Positions 7,318-15,706 are shown, counted from the stretch's first letter. The stretch: DNA of 20,656 nucleotides from Balneolaceae bacterium (GCA_007127395.1 SKZL01000169.1:1-20656), one strand, 5' to 3'. The notes: generated from the sequence alone by a model not told the origin. A program made the numbers and translations.

Positions 7318-8163
7318 TTAATCGTTTAATTCACTGAATATCCTGATGGAGTCCATCGCCTCTTCGATATCATGCACCCGAAGCAGCGCAGCACCGTTAA
7401 TCAAACTTTGATAGTGCAGAGCAATGGTTCCGGCGAGGCGTCTCTCAGCAGGCCTGTTATTTAAGATCTGACCAATCATGGATTTTCTGGAAGCACCCAT
7501 CATAACAGGGCAATCAAATTTTTTAAAGCGGTTCAATTTGCGAATAATCTGCACATTGTGATCCAGTTTTTTTCCAAATCCAATTCCGGGATCAATAATG
7601 ATGTTCTCAACCCCACCACTCTGCAATTTCGATATGGCTTCGCTGAAATATTGATCCATCTCTGAGAATAGTTCTGCATATTCCGGGTTTACCTGCATTG
7701 TTTTAGGATTTCCGATTGAATGCATCAATATGTAACCCGCACCGGTTTCTGATGATAAGTTGATAAATCGCGGCTCTTTTCTCAGGCCACTCACATCGTT
7801 GATGATATGTACACCTCTTTCGAGCGCTTCATGCGCCACCCGGTATTTGGTTGTATCGATCGAATAGAAAGCTTCAGGAAACTTATGGATGGCTTTTTCA
7901 ATGACAGGAATCACTCTCAATAGCTCTTCCTCCTCATTAACAGGGTCTGAGCCCGGCCGGGTTGATTCCCCTCCGATATCAATGATCTCTGCCCCATCAC
8001 GCAGCATCTTTTCAATCTGCTTTAGTGCGTCATCAACGGTGTTATAATAACCCCCATCCGAGAATGAATCGGGAGTCACATTTAATATTCCCATCACTAC
8101 AGGTGTATAAGACTGAAGGTGCCGATCTCTTAACTGTATGGATAATTTAATTTTTCCGCTCAT
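7318..8163 (-). CDS. folP: Dihydropteroate synthase
   Basis: 281 residues, full length. All expected FolP motifs are present in order: GILNVTPDSFSDGG (25-38), DIGGESTRPG (62-71), SIDTTK (101-106), NDVSG (122-126), DPGIGFGK (191-198), GASRKS (223-228) and RVHD (262-265). The usual MHMRGTPKTMQ loop reads MHSIGNPKTMQ (147-157), a small deviation. The enzyme joins 7,8-dihydropterin pyrophosphate to p-aminobenzoate in folate synthesis and is the sulfonamide target. ATG start at 8163. A terminator for the upstream fdxA ends about 50 bp before this start, so folP must have its own promoter or depend on readthrough. Confidence 0.97.
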   Translation of the reverse strand: MSGKIKLSIQLRDRHLQSYTPVVMGILNVTPDSFSDGGYYNTVDDALKQIEKMLRDGAEIIDIGGESTRPGSDPVNEEEELLRVIPVIEKAIHKFPEAFYSIDTTKYRVAHEALERGVHIINDVSGLRKEPRFINLSSETGAGYILMHSIGNPKTMQVNPEYAELFSEMDQYFSEAISKLQSGGVENIIIDPGIGFGKKLDHNVQIIRKLNRFKKFDCPVMMGASRKSMIGQILNNRPAERRLAGTIALHYQSLINGAALLRVHDIEEAMDSIRIFSELND

Positions 8164-8212
8164 TCCACTACTCTTTTATAAAATTGTCTGCTCCCTCTAG
8201 TAAATGCTTTTG

Positions 8213-8250
8213 AACAAAAAAAAGCGCTCCTTGAAATGGAAGCGCTTCCT
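8213..8250 (-). terminator. Rho-independent terminator of fdxA
   Basis: On the minus strand GGAAGCGCTTCC runs into a short ATTTCAA loop, then GG-AGCGCTT and a run of eight T. The arms AAGCGCT (8222-8228) and AGCGCTT (8241-8247) pair perfectly; inner CC and GG add two pairs across a one-base bulge. It is about 70 nt past the fdxA stop and points toward folP. Confidence 0.85.
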
Positions 8251-8320
8251 GATGAAGTCATTTTCTTACATAGCTCATTGTTTATAATTCTGTTAAACCA
8301 TAAGATGACGGCTTCTCAGA

Positions 8321-8659
8321 TTAATCCCACTCTTCGATCAGATCTCCAAGCTTATCAGTCTTTTTGGCCCACTCATCAGCCGACGGAAGTTCATCTTTTG
8401 TCTCGTTAATGACATGATCTTCCCACTGCTCAGCCAGTCGCTCATTAAGCTCAATATAATTTTCCCATTTTTCAGGAACCTCATCATCCGGATAGATCGC
8501 TTCAACAGGACACTCCGGAACACATGCATCACAATCGATACACTCAAGCGGGTCAATCGTTAGAAAATTAGGGCCTTCTCTGAAAGCATCGACCGGGCAG
8601 ACAGCCGCACAGTTTGTGTATTTACAATTGATGCAGGGTTCAGTAACAACGTATGCCAT
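8321..8659 (-). CDS. fdxA: FdxA-type 7Fe-8S ferredoxin
   Basis: 112 residues, close to Azotobacter ferredoxin I in length and layout. Eight cysteines fall at 9, 12, 17, 21, 40, 43, 46 and 50, exactly one residue offset from the Azotobacter pattern. Cys9/17/50 are the predicted [3Fe-4S] ligands and Cys21/40/43/46 the [4Fe-4S] ligands; the free cysteine of VDCF is alanine here (VDAF). The C-terminal 50 residues are acidic and helical, as in this family. It is a small cytoplasmic low-potential electron carrier; the partner cannot be told from the neighbours. ATG start at 8659, no clear ribosome-binding site. It has a strong terminator and is probably transcribed alone. Confidence 0.95.
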   Translation of the reverse strand: MAYVVTEPCINCKYTNCAAVCPVDAFREGPNFLTIDPLECIDCDACVPECPVEAIYPDDEVPEKWENYIELNERLAEQWEDHVINETKDELPSADEWAKKTDKLGDLIEEWD

Positions 8660-8794
8660 GAAATTTTATATGTATGGTTATGAAATAACTATTAAGAAAT
8701 ATAGAGACATTATTTTATTTGAAATCGAGTAAAGATGCAATGATTTCTTTGAATTGTTTTGATTCACTCTATCAGGACCGGTCTATTTACCATA

Positions 8795-8855
8795 AGTATC
8801 ATTAAGTTCAACTGCATAAACTAAATATTATAAGTACTTTATTTAACATGATACT
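8795..8855. promoter_or_regulatory. Widely spaced inverted octamers in the fdxA-phosphodiesterase gap
   Basis: AGTATCAT (8795-8802) and ATGATACT (8848-8855) are perfect inverse copies 45 bp apart. Between them lies AAGTACTT, itself a palindrome. The gap is the only room for fdxA control (start at 8659) and the 3' region of the phosphodiesterase gene. The arrangement could be a pair of regulator sites or chance in AT-rich DNA. Confidence 0.25.
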
Positions 8856-8864
8856 GTTCTTGAT

Positions 8865-8883
8865 TAAAGCGGAAGCGCTTTTA
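8865..8883 (-). terminator. Weak hairpin at the phosphodiesterase stop codon
   Basis: AAAGCG (8866-8871) and CGCTTT (8876-8881) form a 6-bp stem with a four-base loop that starts inside the TAA stop codon. Only a short TTTAATC follows on the minus strand, so it would be a weak terminator at best. It shares GCGCTTCC with the fdxA terminator. Confidence 0.3.
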
Positions 8884-10137
8884 CTGATTTAGTAAAAAAC
8901 GGATCTGATCCAAATCACCATCGTTATCTGCAGGTTCGATACCCAGGAGGTGTGAAAGAAGTTCATATATATGGATACTCTCAACTGCCTCTGTTCGCAC
9001 GCCTGTTCTGAAATCCGGGCCTTTTGCCGCAAAAAATGTTCTCATCTCCGGGGCCAGGTTATCGTAGCTGTGTGTTCCCGCCACCACACCCCGGCTCTCA
9101 AAAAATGGCCGGTTTGTGATGGTGTAACCAACATCTGCTATCATAATGATCTCAGGAATTCTGTAATGGTTGCTAAATCGAAATCGTTCCGGAAGCTCAT
9201 CGCGCCTGAACACCCGGTAGTGGTTTTCAGCTGATTTTAGAGCTGTATAAATATCATCGGCTTCTGACTCCTCCGGTTTTATCAAAGCTACAGGGCTCCA
9301 GGATAACATATCAACACGGTTTAAATCAATCGTATCTTCAATAAATATCACCCTCTCCTCATTGGTGGATGCCATGCCATGGTCTGAGACCAGTATGATA
9401 TTCATTGTTTCACTCAATCCGGTCTCTTCTATTTTGTCGAGAAGGGTGCCTAAAATAGAGTCCATCTCTTGAACAGCCTCATCCACTTCCGGTGAATCCG
9501 GCCCATACCGATGTCCGCGGCTATCTACAAAACTGAAGTAGAGTGTCCCAAAGTCTGCCCGTACATCACCCTGGGGATCCATCCAGGTCATAACACTGTC
9601 TATTCGAACAAGATCCGGAATTGAACCATCGTAGTCGATCCATTTTGTGGACTGCACACCGCCTATTGACGCCTCTGAGCCCGGCCAGAAGAATGTAGCA
9701 GCAGTTTTCCCCTGTTTTTCGGCTGTTATCCAGATCGGCTCACCACCCCACCAGCGTTCATCATTCGGCGAGTCCTGCGGGCCATAACTGAAATTGGCCT
9801 CAAGTTCATGATCATAGAAACTATTAGCGATAATACCATGATTTTCCACATAGAGGCCGGTAACAATAGACCAATGAGTAGGAAAGGTATTTGTCGGGAA
9901 TACCGGTATCAGATATTCCGGATAAACCGCTTCTGCAAGAAGCCGGTCAAAATTGGGGGTTTCATTACGTTCCAGATATTCATTCATAAGTCCATCAATA
10001 GAGACCAGGAGAACAGGGTTTGATGTGGAATTTACCCCTCGGTCATTTTGTAAATCTGCCTGGCCACAACCGTTTAGCCATAGAATTGATATGACAAGAA
10101 AAATTGTGGGTATAATTTTTTGACGCATGATTAACAC
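8881..10137 (-). CDS. Nucleotide pyrophosphatase/phosphodiesterase-family lipoprotein
   Basis: 418 residues from GTG at 10137; the in-frame ATG at 10128 is the likelier start and gives a compact lipoprotein signal (MRQKII...) ending in LNGC (Cys24 in the longer numbering). The alkaline-phosphatase-superfamily NPP core is complete: Asp48 (VSIDG), nucleophile Thr84 (PTNTFPTHWS), Asp205 and His209 (DSRGHRYGP), Asp252-His253 (VSDHGM) and His356 (GTHSYDN). The spacing closely tracks Xanthomonas NPP (D54, T90, D210, H214, D257, H258, H363 from memory). These zinc enzymes hydrolyse phosphodiester or pyrophosphate bonds of nucleotides and related compounds. The lipid anchor would place it in the periplasm or on the surface. 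The next upstream gene is a TonB-dependent receptor, but a strong terminator stands between them. Confidence 0.9.
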   Translation of the reverse strand: MLIMRQKIIPTIFLVISILWLNGCGQADLQNDRGVNSTSNPVLLVSIDGLMNEYLERNETPNFDRLLAEAVYPEYLIPVFPTNTFPTHWSIVTGLYVENHGIIANSFYDHELEANFSYGPQDSPNDERWWGGEPIWITAEKQGKTAATFFWPGSEASIGGVQSTKWIDYDGSIPDLVRIDSVMTWMDPQGDVRADFGTLYFSFVDSRGHRYGPDSPEVDEAVQEMDSILGTLLDKIEETGLSETMNIILVSDHGMASTNEERVIFIEDTIDLNRVDMLSWSPVALIKPEESEADDIYTALKSAENHYRVFRRDELPERFRFSNHYRIPEIIMIADVGYTITNRPFFESRGVVAGTHSYDNLAPEMRTFFAAKGPDFRTGVRTEAVESIHIYELLSHLLGIEPADNDGDLDQIRFLLNQ

Positions 10138-10156
10138 TCTTATAGATTCTTAATTG

Positions 10157-10164
10157 CAAATGTA
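10157..10164 (-). promoter_or_regulatory. Candidate Bacteroidota-type -7 box for the phosphodiesterase gene
   Basis: On the minus strand TACATTTG fits TAnnTTTG. It lies 28 bp before the ATG at 10128 and immediately after the T-run of the TonB-receptor terminator. Any -33 box would fall inside that terminator hairpin, where only TTCG is found 20 bp upstream. The match is short, so this is tentative. Confidence 0.35.
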
Positions 10165-10170
10165 CATAAA

Positions 10171-10200
10171 AAAAGGACGGTTGGCGAACCAACCGTCCTT
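10171..10200 (-). terminator. Strong Rho-independent terminator of the TonB receptor gene
   Basis: Arms 10173-10184 (AAGGACGGTTGG) and 10189-10200 pair perfectly over 12 bp around a four-base loop. On the minus strand the stem is followed by an uninterrupted T-run (ending before ATG at 10162-10164). It lies 40 bp past the receptor stop and should largely uncouple the receptor from the phosphodiesterase gene. Confidence 0.93.
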
Positions 10201-10240
10201 GTGTAAAACGTACTGTTTAAAAGCCGTCTAAATCAACAGC

Positions 10241-13200
10241 TTAGTTAAACATATATCGAACACCAAACTGTGCACTCCAGGTGTTGTTCAGGCTGATGCT
10301 CTGTCTGAAACTCTCATCCAGGTCTCTGCCGGATGGATAGTTAACAGTGAATGTTGCGTTGCCATTCGCATCTGGGCCTCTGTACACAAGCGGGTTTCTT
10401 TGAACAGGTACTTTGGAGACTCCCCATTCATTGCTGATCAGGTTACCGATATTCAGCACATCAAAAGTTAGCTGAATCTTATGCTGTCCTCGGAATACAT
10501 TCAGATCCTGAGCAACACGGAAGTCAACTCTGTGTAACCATGGAAGCTTGGCACCATTTCTTTCAGTGATCTCGCCGCGCTTGTCGCTCAGGTATGGATC
10601 CTGTGAAATAAATGCATCCAGGTCTTGCCACTGCTGCTGAGCAGTTTGTATAAGATTGCCATTCCTGTCAACAAGATCTACCAGCTGTGCCTCTTGAAGG
10701 CTGTTAGGCACGTACATCAGGCGCACACCTGATCCGTCTCCAAAGCTGCCGGAATAGGTGTAGCTATACCTGCCCTGATCGCCCCCGATATAGATCAGTG
10801 AGAATCTAGTCAGATTGTTACGGCTGAATGTCCGGGTATCGTAAGAGACTTGAGCCACAATACGGTTGGGTGTATCAAATCTAGAGAATCCACCTTCCGG
10901 ATTGTTTCTGTCGTCTCGAGCCACATCCGGCCACAATGACTGTGCCTGCGACCCACCGATCAGTCCGTAATCCCGAGCGCGGCTTAATGTGTAGTTCACA
11001 TTCGCATAAAGCCCATTATCCCAGGTTTTTTCAACACCCAGATTCATAGAGATATATGAACCCTCGTTGATATTGGTCAGATAGTAAACTTCTCTGAGCG
11101 GTGTTCCCGCTGCACCCGGCAATTCTTGTTTGTAAAGTGCATATGAGTTACCGGCAACGTTTACAGCTTGTCCGGTTCTCTGATGCGCAAGGTTCACAGC
11201 CAATGGACTGTTGAAGTCCTTTGAGTAGATCAATTCAGCTGTTCCAATGAACCCGCCGGGCAGACGGTGATCAACAGCAATGTTTGATCTCCATACCTGT
11301 GGAAGTTTAAAGTCGTCGGCAGTGATGTTGATCTGATTTGGAATTTCAGCATCTAATGTTGCAGGATCAGGTCGGTAAGCATTTACATCAGCCTGGAAAC
11401 CTCTCCATGCCGGATTGCCTCCAACTCCCCAATCATCAGCAAAGTATCCTCTTTGACCTCTTTGTACACCGTTTGCGTTGATCTGGTTTGAGATCCAAAC
11501 AAAAGGAAGCCGGCCTGAGAAAATCCCTGTTCCACCACGAAGCTGAGTGGTTCGGTCGCCGGAAACATCCCAGTTAAATCCTACTCTTGGAGACCAGAGA
11601 GGGTTCAAGCTTGGGAATTGACTTACATCAGGGGTGATGTTATCACCTCCCCTTGGATTTGGAATAGACAAGTTCATTCCTTCAACTGCAGGGTTTCTTG
11701 GTGCATCTATTGGATAGAATGGCAGATCAACACGGAGCCCTGTCGTCAATTTGAAATCAGGGTTCAGTTGAAATTCATTCTGTACATAGAGCCCTATTTG
11801 GGAGAATGAAACTTCATCCAGAGGAAGTTGTGTCGGATTATCAGCATCAAAGGTATAACCAATCGCAAAGTGAGAAGGTCTCACGTTTGTATTCTGGTTA
11901 ATAACAGACTCCACAAAATCATCATAGGTTGCGTATCGATACCATGAATTCCAAACGGGGTTAAATGCGTTTGCGAAAGTCATGTGCTCAAAATTAGCTC
12001 CTGCAGTGATAGTATTTCTTCCGGTGAAGTATGTCAGCGTGTTTGAGATGCTGAATGTATCATTCTCCAAAAGGTTACCCACTGTAAAGAGTTCATTACC
12101 CATAGACATATAATAGACATTTGGGTTCCCATCAAGTGGCTCCATGATTTCAATCATTGGAAATGTTTCGCCACCCGGCACACTTCTTTGCGGATCTGTT
12201 ACCCATGTGTAACCTGCACGGAAGCTGTTCGCAATATTATCTCCGAATGTGGAATTGACCTCACCTACAATGGATGTAATTACGTTGTCAACTGAGTAGT
12301 TCGCATTTCTGAATGTAAGAGCTTCAGGGCCCGAACGGTTTGTATTACGGAATCTTTCAGACCCGGGAAATCCCCGAATACTGTTTCCGTTGATATTTAC
12401 GTCACGAAAACTATCGAAGCGGTTGAATCTTACCATGGCTCTGTGGCGATTACTGATGTTGTAATCAAGCCTTGCGTTCAACCTGAGAGCTTCATTGGCG
12501 AATGGGATACTTTCAAACCCGCCCGTGTTGTAACCATAAAGAGCATCCATTCTCTCACGCACAAATTCTGCCTGTTCGAGAGGTACCCTTGTAATTTGCT
12601 GTCCATCAGGAGATTGTCCGGGACGAAGCGCGAGACGGTTATCTCCCGGGTTATCTGCTTCCTCTTGCTCAACAGATATAAAGAAAAAGAGTTTGTCCTG
12701 AATAATCGGGCCACCAGCGGAGAAACCAATCGTTCTGGTGAATGAATCATCCACATTGATTTCATTATCTCCAATTTTGGTACCGACAAGATCCTGGTTT
12801 CTGTAGTACATGTATAAAGTACCACGATACTGATTAGTACCACTTCTGGTGATTGCATTCACATTGGCACCGGTAAAACCACCTTGTCGTACATCATAAG
12901 GAGCCAGATTGATCTGTACTTCCTCAATCGCATCCAAACTGATTGGATTACCGCCTGCAAATTGTGCAGAACCCAAACCGAAGTTGTTGTTATACACATT
13001 ACCATCAACCGTGTAATTATTGAAACGGTTATCACGGCCTGCAAAACTGGAACCACTGCTTTGTGGCGTAAGCTTGGTGAGATCTCCGATATTTCTTGAG
13101 ATGGTGGGTACATTCATGATCCGATCTGAAGTCACACTGGTACCCGCACCGGTACGTTCCTGGTTAAAGATTCGATCACCGATTCCGGTGACAATCAGTT

Positions 13201-13567
13201 CGTCGAGTTCTATCGCACCTGATGTCAGCGTGGCGCGAAGATTGTATGTTTCCCCCAATGTCAGAAATACATCTTCCACTACATATGAACGAAATCCGAC
13301 GAATGAAAAAGTCACAGTATATGGACCTCCCACACGCATGTTGGAAATTCGATAATTTCCATCTGCTCTTGTAGATGTACCATAGGTTGTTCCGGAAGGC
13401 GTATGAACGGCAACAACCGATGCTCCTGGCAATGTTTCACCGTCTGAATCCGACACAGTACCCGTAAGTGAAGAAGTAGTCACCCCCTGAGCGTGTAATG
13501 TTTGTCCGTATCCGACAAACAACACAACCAAGGTTGTAATAAAAATGGATAGGTATCTTTTAAACAT
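10241..13567 (-). CDS. Oar-like TonB-dependent outer-membrane receptor
   Basis: 1108 residues. A Sec signal (cleavage near HAQ at 25-27) is followed by a carboxypeptidase-regulatory-like domain at about 33-115 (LTGTVSDSDGETLPGASV, ADGNYRISNM). Next are a TonB-box-like stretch (DELIVTG, about 122-128) and a plug region with NRFNNYTVDG and IEEVQINLAPYDVRQGGFTG. The rest is a large 22-strand-type barrel ending in an aromatic beta-signal (FGVRYMFN). These proteins import large or bulky ligands using TonB energy; Oar of Myxococcus is the name-giver and has also been linked to secretion. The ligand cannot be read from sequence, and no SusD-like partner is next to it. ATG start without a ribosome-binding site. 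A strong terminator follows. Confidence 0.92.
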   Translation of the reverse strand: MFKRYLSIFITTLVVLFVGYGQTLHAQGVTTSSLTGTVSDSDGETLPGASVVAVHTPSGTTYGTSTRADGNYRISNMRVGGPYTVTFSFVGFRSYVVEDVFLTLGETYNLRATLTSGAIELDELIVTGIGDRIFNQERTGAGTSVTSDRIMNVPTISRNIGDLTKLTPQSSGSSFAGRDNRFNNYTVDGNVYNNNFGLGSAQFAGGNPISLDAIEEVQINLAPYDVRQGGFTGANVNAITRSGTNQYRGTLYMYYRNQDLVGTKIGDNEINVDDSFTRTIGFSAGGPIIQDKLFFFISVEQEEADNPGDNRLALRPGQSPDGQQITRVPLEQAEFVRERMDALYGYNTGGFESIPFANEALRLNARLDYNISNRHRAMVRFNRFDSFRDVNINGNSIRGFPGSERFRNTNRSGPEALTFRNANYSVDNVITSIVGEVNSTFGDNIANSFRAGYTWVTDPQRSVPGGETFPMIEIMEPLDGNPNVYYMSMGNELFTVGNLLENDTFSISNTLTYFTGRNTITAGANFEHMTFANAFNPVWNSWYRYATYDDFVESVINQNTNVRPSHFAIGYTFDADNPTQLPLDEVSFSQIGLYVQNEFQLNPDFKLTTGLRVDLPFYPIDAPRNPAVEGMNLSIPNPRGGDNITPDVSQFPSLNPLWSPRVGFNWDVSGDRTTQLRGGTGIFSGRLPFVWISNQINANGVQRGQRGYFADDWGVGGNPAWRGFQADVNAYRPDPATLDAEIPNQINITADDFKLPQVWRSNIAVDHRLPGGFIGTAELIYSKDFNSPLAVNLAHQRTGQAVNVAGNSYALYKQELPGAAGTPLREVYYLTNINEGSYISMNLGVEKTWDNGLYANVNYTLSRARDYGLIGGSQAQSLWPDVARDDRNNPEGGFSRFDTPNRIVAQVSYDTRTFSRNNLTRFSLIYIGGDQGRYSYTYSGSFGDGSGVRLMYVPNSLQEAQLVDLVDRNGNLIQTAQQQWQDLDAFISQDPYLSDKRGEITERNGAKLPWLHRVDFRVAQDLNVFRGQHKIQLTFDVLNIGNLISNEWGVSKVPVQRNPLVYRGPDANGNATFTVNYPSGRDLDESFRQSISLNNTWSAQFGVRYMFN

Positions 13568-13601
13568 ATTGATAGTTTTTGTTTAATTATTATTGGCAAG
13601 A

Positions 13602-13672
13602 GAAATATAAGAACGCAATGTTATCTCGCTGTTAACAATGCCGTATAAATTTACGTTTTTCATCGTAAATTT
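13602..13672 (-). promoter_or_regulatory. Promoter region of the TonB receptor with a perfect inverted repeat
   Basis: AAATTTACG (13647-13655) and CGTAAATTT (13664-13672) form a perfect 9-bp inverted repeat with an 8-bp spacer. Nearer the gene, TATATTTC (minus strand, 13602-13609) is one base off the TAnnTTTG -7 box and 34 bp before the ATG. If that box is used, the dyad would centre roughly 60-70 bp upstream of the start of transcription, a place suited to an activator site. A mere hairpin is the alternative. Confidence 0.4.
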
Positions 13673-13784
13673 TCTTCTCACAACTTCACTTTTCTGTGTT
13701 CCTAAAACATATCTGTAAGGTCAAAAGAACCGCTTTTTTTGCCCCATCCCGATCAAGCCGCGTAAAAAAAATTTCCGAGATGGC

Positions 13785-14474
13785 CTAATCTGTGCGTATA
13801 TGTTTTGTATAAAAATTGAGAAGTCTCTTATGGCTTACACCCAGGTAGTATCCAAGATAGATCAGGGTGAAATAGAGCTGTAATTTCAGAACACCCCTTT
13901 TTCGATATTTTCTGGCAGATGTTATCACTGTTCCATCAAGCAACCTGAACTTTCCGACGGCCTCTAACCGATGAAAGATCTCCTGATCTTCCATTAGAAT
14001 CAATGATTCATCAAAACCGCTGATCTGTTCAAATATCTCTTTTTTAACAAAAAGGCTTTGATCTCCGAATCTTACCCACTTTGTCTTCAATTGGGTAAAA
14101 AGAGAGAAAAACTTCAGGACAGGATGTGTATCATCAAATTGAAGTGCAAAACAGCCATAATCTGCACCGAATTGTGCTGCCTCCACGATAGCTTCAGCAA
14201 AATTTTTTGGAGGTTTAGTATCTGAGTGCAAAAAATAGAGAATAGGGGCTGAAGCGTATTCTGCGCCGGTATTCATTTGAGCGGCCCTTCCTTTTTTAGC
14301 AGATCGAATCACTGTGCACCCGGCGGATTCTGCTTTTTCAATCGTTTTGTCGCTACTCCCCCCATCCACGACAATAATCTCATGGATGAATGGACTTTTC
14401 AATTTATCGGCCGTTTCAGCAATCGTCGATTCTTCATTAAAAACCGGTATTATAATGCTGATTCCCCCTTTCAT
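13785..14474 (-). CDS. TIGR04283-type family 2 glycosyltransferase
   Basis: 229 residues, GT-A fold. Motifs: IIIPVFNEE at 7-15, VDGGSSDKT (36-44), KGRAAQMNTGA (61-71, the hallmark of this subfamily), the HSDT metal-binding position (83-86), GDQSLFV (137-143), MEDQEIF (161-167) and a basic TSARKYRKRG (185-194). A short hydrophobic stretch lies near 199-211. Database families call this an arsenosugar-biosynthesis glycosyltransferase because it often neighbours arsenic methyltransferase genes; the acceptor is not proven by sequence. Its ATG overlaps the stop of the upstream transferase by one base (TAATG), so the two are co-translated. No arsM or radical-SAM arsenosugar gene is in the window. 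Confidence 0.85.
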   Translation of the reverse strand: MKGGISIIIPVFNEESTIAETADKLKSPFIHEIIVVDGGSSDKTIEKAESAGCTVIRSAKKGRAAQMNTGAEYASAPILYFLHSDTKPPKNFAEAIVEAAQFGADYGCFALQFDDTHPVLKFFSLFTQLKTKWVRFGDQSLFVKKEIFEQISGFDESLILMEDQEIFHRLEAVGKFRLLDGTVITSARKYRKRGVLKLQLYFTLIYLGYYLGVSHKRLLNFYTKHIRTD

Positions 14475-15076
14475 TAGTTTAAAAGTACGCTCATTGAACT
14501 TTTCTTCAAATCCTCTATTGTATCAATATCATTCAAGGCCGGAAGTACACTGATCTTCAAACCGATGCTTTTTGCTTTGCGAACGGTTGTTTCATAAACC
14601 GAGATTTCACTCCATTCAATCCCCAAAAAGAGTTCCGGGTGGTGTTTCTTCATCCCAAGCAGATAGTAACCGCCATCGAGTGATGGGCCAATCACCAGGT
14701 CTGCTTTGTCAAGGATTTGAAATGCTTTTGCGATCAATTCATCAGTTACATCCGGACAATCACTGCCTATGATCACTGCCTTTTCATACCCATTCTCAAA
14801 TGCCCGTGAAAATGAGTTGCTCATTCTTTCTCCCAGATTTGAACCCTCCTGCAACTTTTTTTCAAAGAGCCTGGGATCAACCTGATCATTTTCGTTGATA
14901 TAGCCGGAGTACCAAACTTCTCTGTTGCACTCTGTTTTCGATGCGATATCCATGGTTTTATTCAGCAGTTCCCTATAGATCATCAACGCTTTCTCATCAC
15001 CGATGCTTCTTGCAAGCCGGGTCTTAACCTTGCCTAAAATGGGATTTTTGATAAAAATGATCAGAACTGAATTCAT
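14474..15076 (-). CDS. TIGR04282/DUF2064-type nucleotidyl- or glycosyl-transferase
   Basis: 200 residues, related to the CofC/MobA-like nucleotidyltransferases. Motifs: FIKNPILGKVKTRLA (8-22), SNLGERM (79-85), IGSDCPD (103-109), IGPSLDGGYYLLG (129-141) and DIDTIEDL (183-190). In databases this family is paired with TIGR04283, as here, under an arsenosugar-biosynthesis label derived from gene context. The fold suggests it activates or transfers a sugar or nucleotide for the partner glycosyltransferase. ATG start at 15076; the 139-bp gap to the divergent gene at 15216 must hold both promoters. Function beyond the family name is inference. Confidence 0.82.
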   Translation of the reverse strand: MNSVLIIFIKNPILGKVKTRLARSIGDEKALMIYRELLNKTMDIASKTECNREVWYSGYINENDQVDPRLFEKKLQEGSNLGERMSNSFSRAFENGYEKAVIIGSDCPDVTDELIAKAFQILDKADLVIGPSLDGGYYLLGMKKHHPELFLGIEWSEISVYETTVRKAKSIGLKISVLPALNDIDTIEDLKKSSMSVLLN

Positions 15077-15106
15077 ATCGTTTTAAGGAAACAATTTGAT
15101 ATAAAC

Positions 15107-15124
15107 ATTGTGTAACAATATTGT
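15107..15124. promoter_or_regulatory. Short dyads in the divergent promoter gap
   Basis: ATTGT (15107-15111), ACAAT (15115-15119) and ATTGT (15120-15124) alternate, making a 13-bp dyad that overlaps the 10-bp palindrome ACAATATTGT. The site lies 31 bp before the transferase start and about 90 bp before the divergent gene. It could bind a regulator; the arms are short. Confidence 0.25.
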
Positions 15125-15215
15125 AAATTCAATGGTATGATAAGAACATCGCTATTGATTCATCATAAAAACAACATTAAGAGAACACTTTTTAAATCTA
15201 ATTACGATTAAAATA

Positions 15216-15704
15216 ATGCGTTTAAAATACCTATCTGCCAATCATAAAGCCGGCATATTTTCTACTTTGGCACTCATCCTATGTTTGTCAGCAACTGTTT
15301 CCAGTGCAGATGCACAATACCGGCCCGGCAATACAGAACTGGGAATCATTTTGGGTGAACCCACCGGAATCAGCCTCAAATTGTGGCAAACAAATACAAC
15401 CGCTATTGATGCTGCTGTTGCCTGGTCTTTTGGCAGCAATGAGTCGGTTCATGTTCATGCTGACTACCTCATTCACAGCGATCTGGAGGCTGATCAAGGC
15501 AGTTTTATGTTCTATTATGGCCTTGGGGCACGTGCCTTGCTTGCGGATGATCCAAAGTTTGGTGCCAGAATACCGTTAGGACTACAGTATATTATTGAAT
15601 CAACCCGCCTCTCTCTCTTTTTTGAGGTTGCGCCAACATTCGATCTGGTTCCGGCTACAAAATTCGGTGTCAATGGAGGAATTGGGGTCAGATATTTTAT
15701 TTAA
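15216..15704 (+). CDS. Small exported beta-rich, probably outer-membrane, protein
   Basis: 162 residues. A clear Sec signal with probable cleavage after ADA (residues 31-33) is followed by GNTELGIILGEPTGISLKLW, then alternating hydrophobic/polar strands separated by glycine-rich turns (FYYGLGARALL, RIPLGLQYII, NGGIGVRYFI). This looks like a small outer-membrane beta-barrel of about eight strands. The ILGEPTGISLK segment resembles uncharacterised barrel proteins in related bacteria, but I cannot assign a named family with certainty. It stands alone on the plus strand between two minus-strand units. ATG start, no ribosome-binding site. Function unknown. Confidence 0.75.
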   Translation: MRLKYLSANHKAGIFSTLALILCLSATVSSADAQYRPGNTELGIILGEPTGISLKLWQTNTTAIDAAVAWSFGSNESVHVHADYLIHSDLEADQGSFMFYYGLGARALLADDPKFGARIPLGLQYIIESTRLSLFFEVAPTFDLVPATKFGVNGGIGVRYFI

Positions 15705-15706
15705 TC

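Noticed and set aside
8777..8784. GACCGGTC palindrome in the fdxA upstream gap
   Set aside because: An isolated 8-bp palindrome is expected by chance at this window size.
12443..13355. Overlapping frames on both strands within the TonB receptor gene
   Set aside because: The receptor frame is complete with signal, plug and barrel; the others have no domain or start signal.
13741..13784. Possible terminator after the TIGR04283 gene (CCATCCCG paired with CGAGATGG)
   Set aside because: One mismatch, a loop of over 20 bases and no T-run on the minus strand after the stem.
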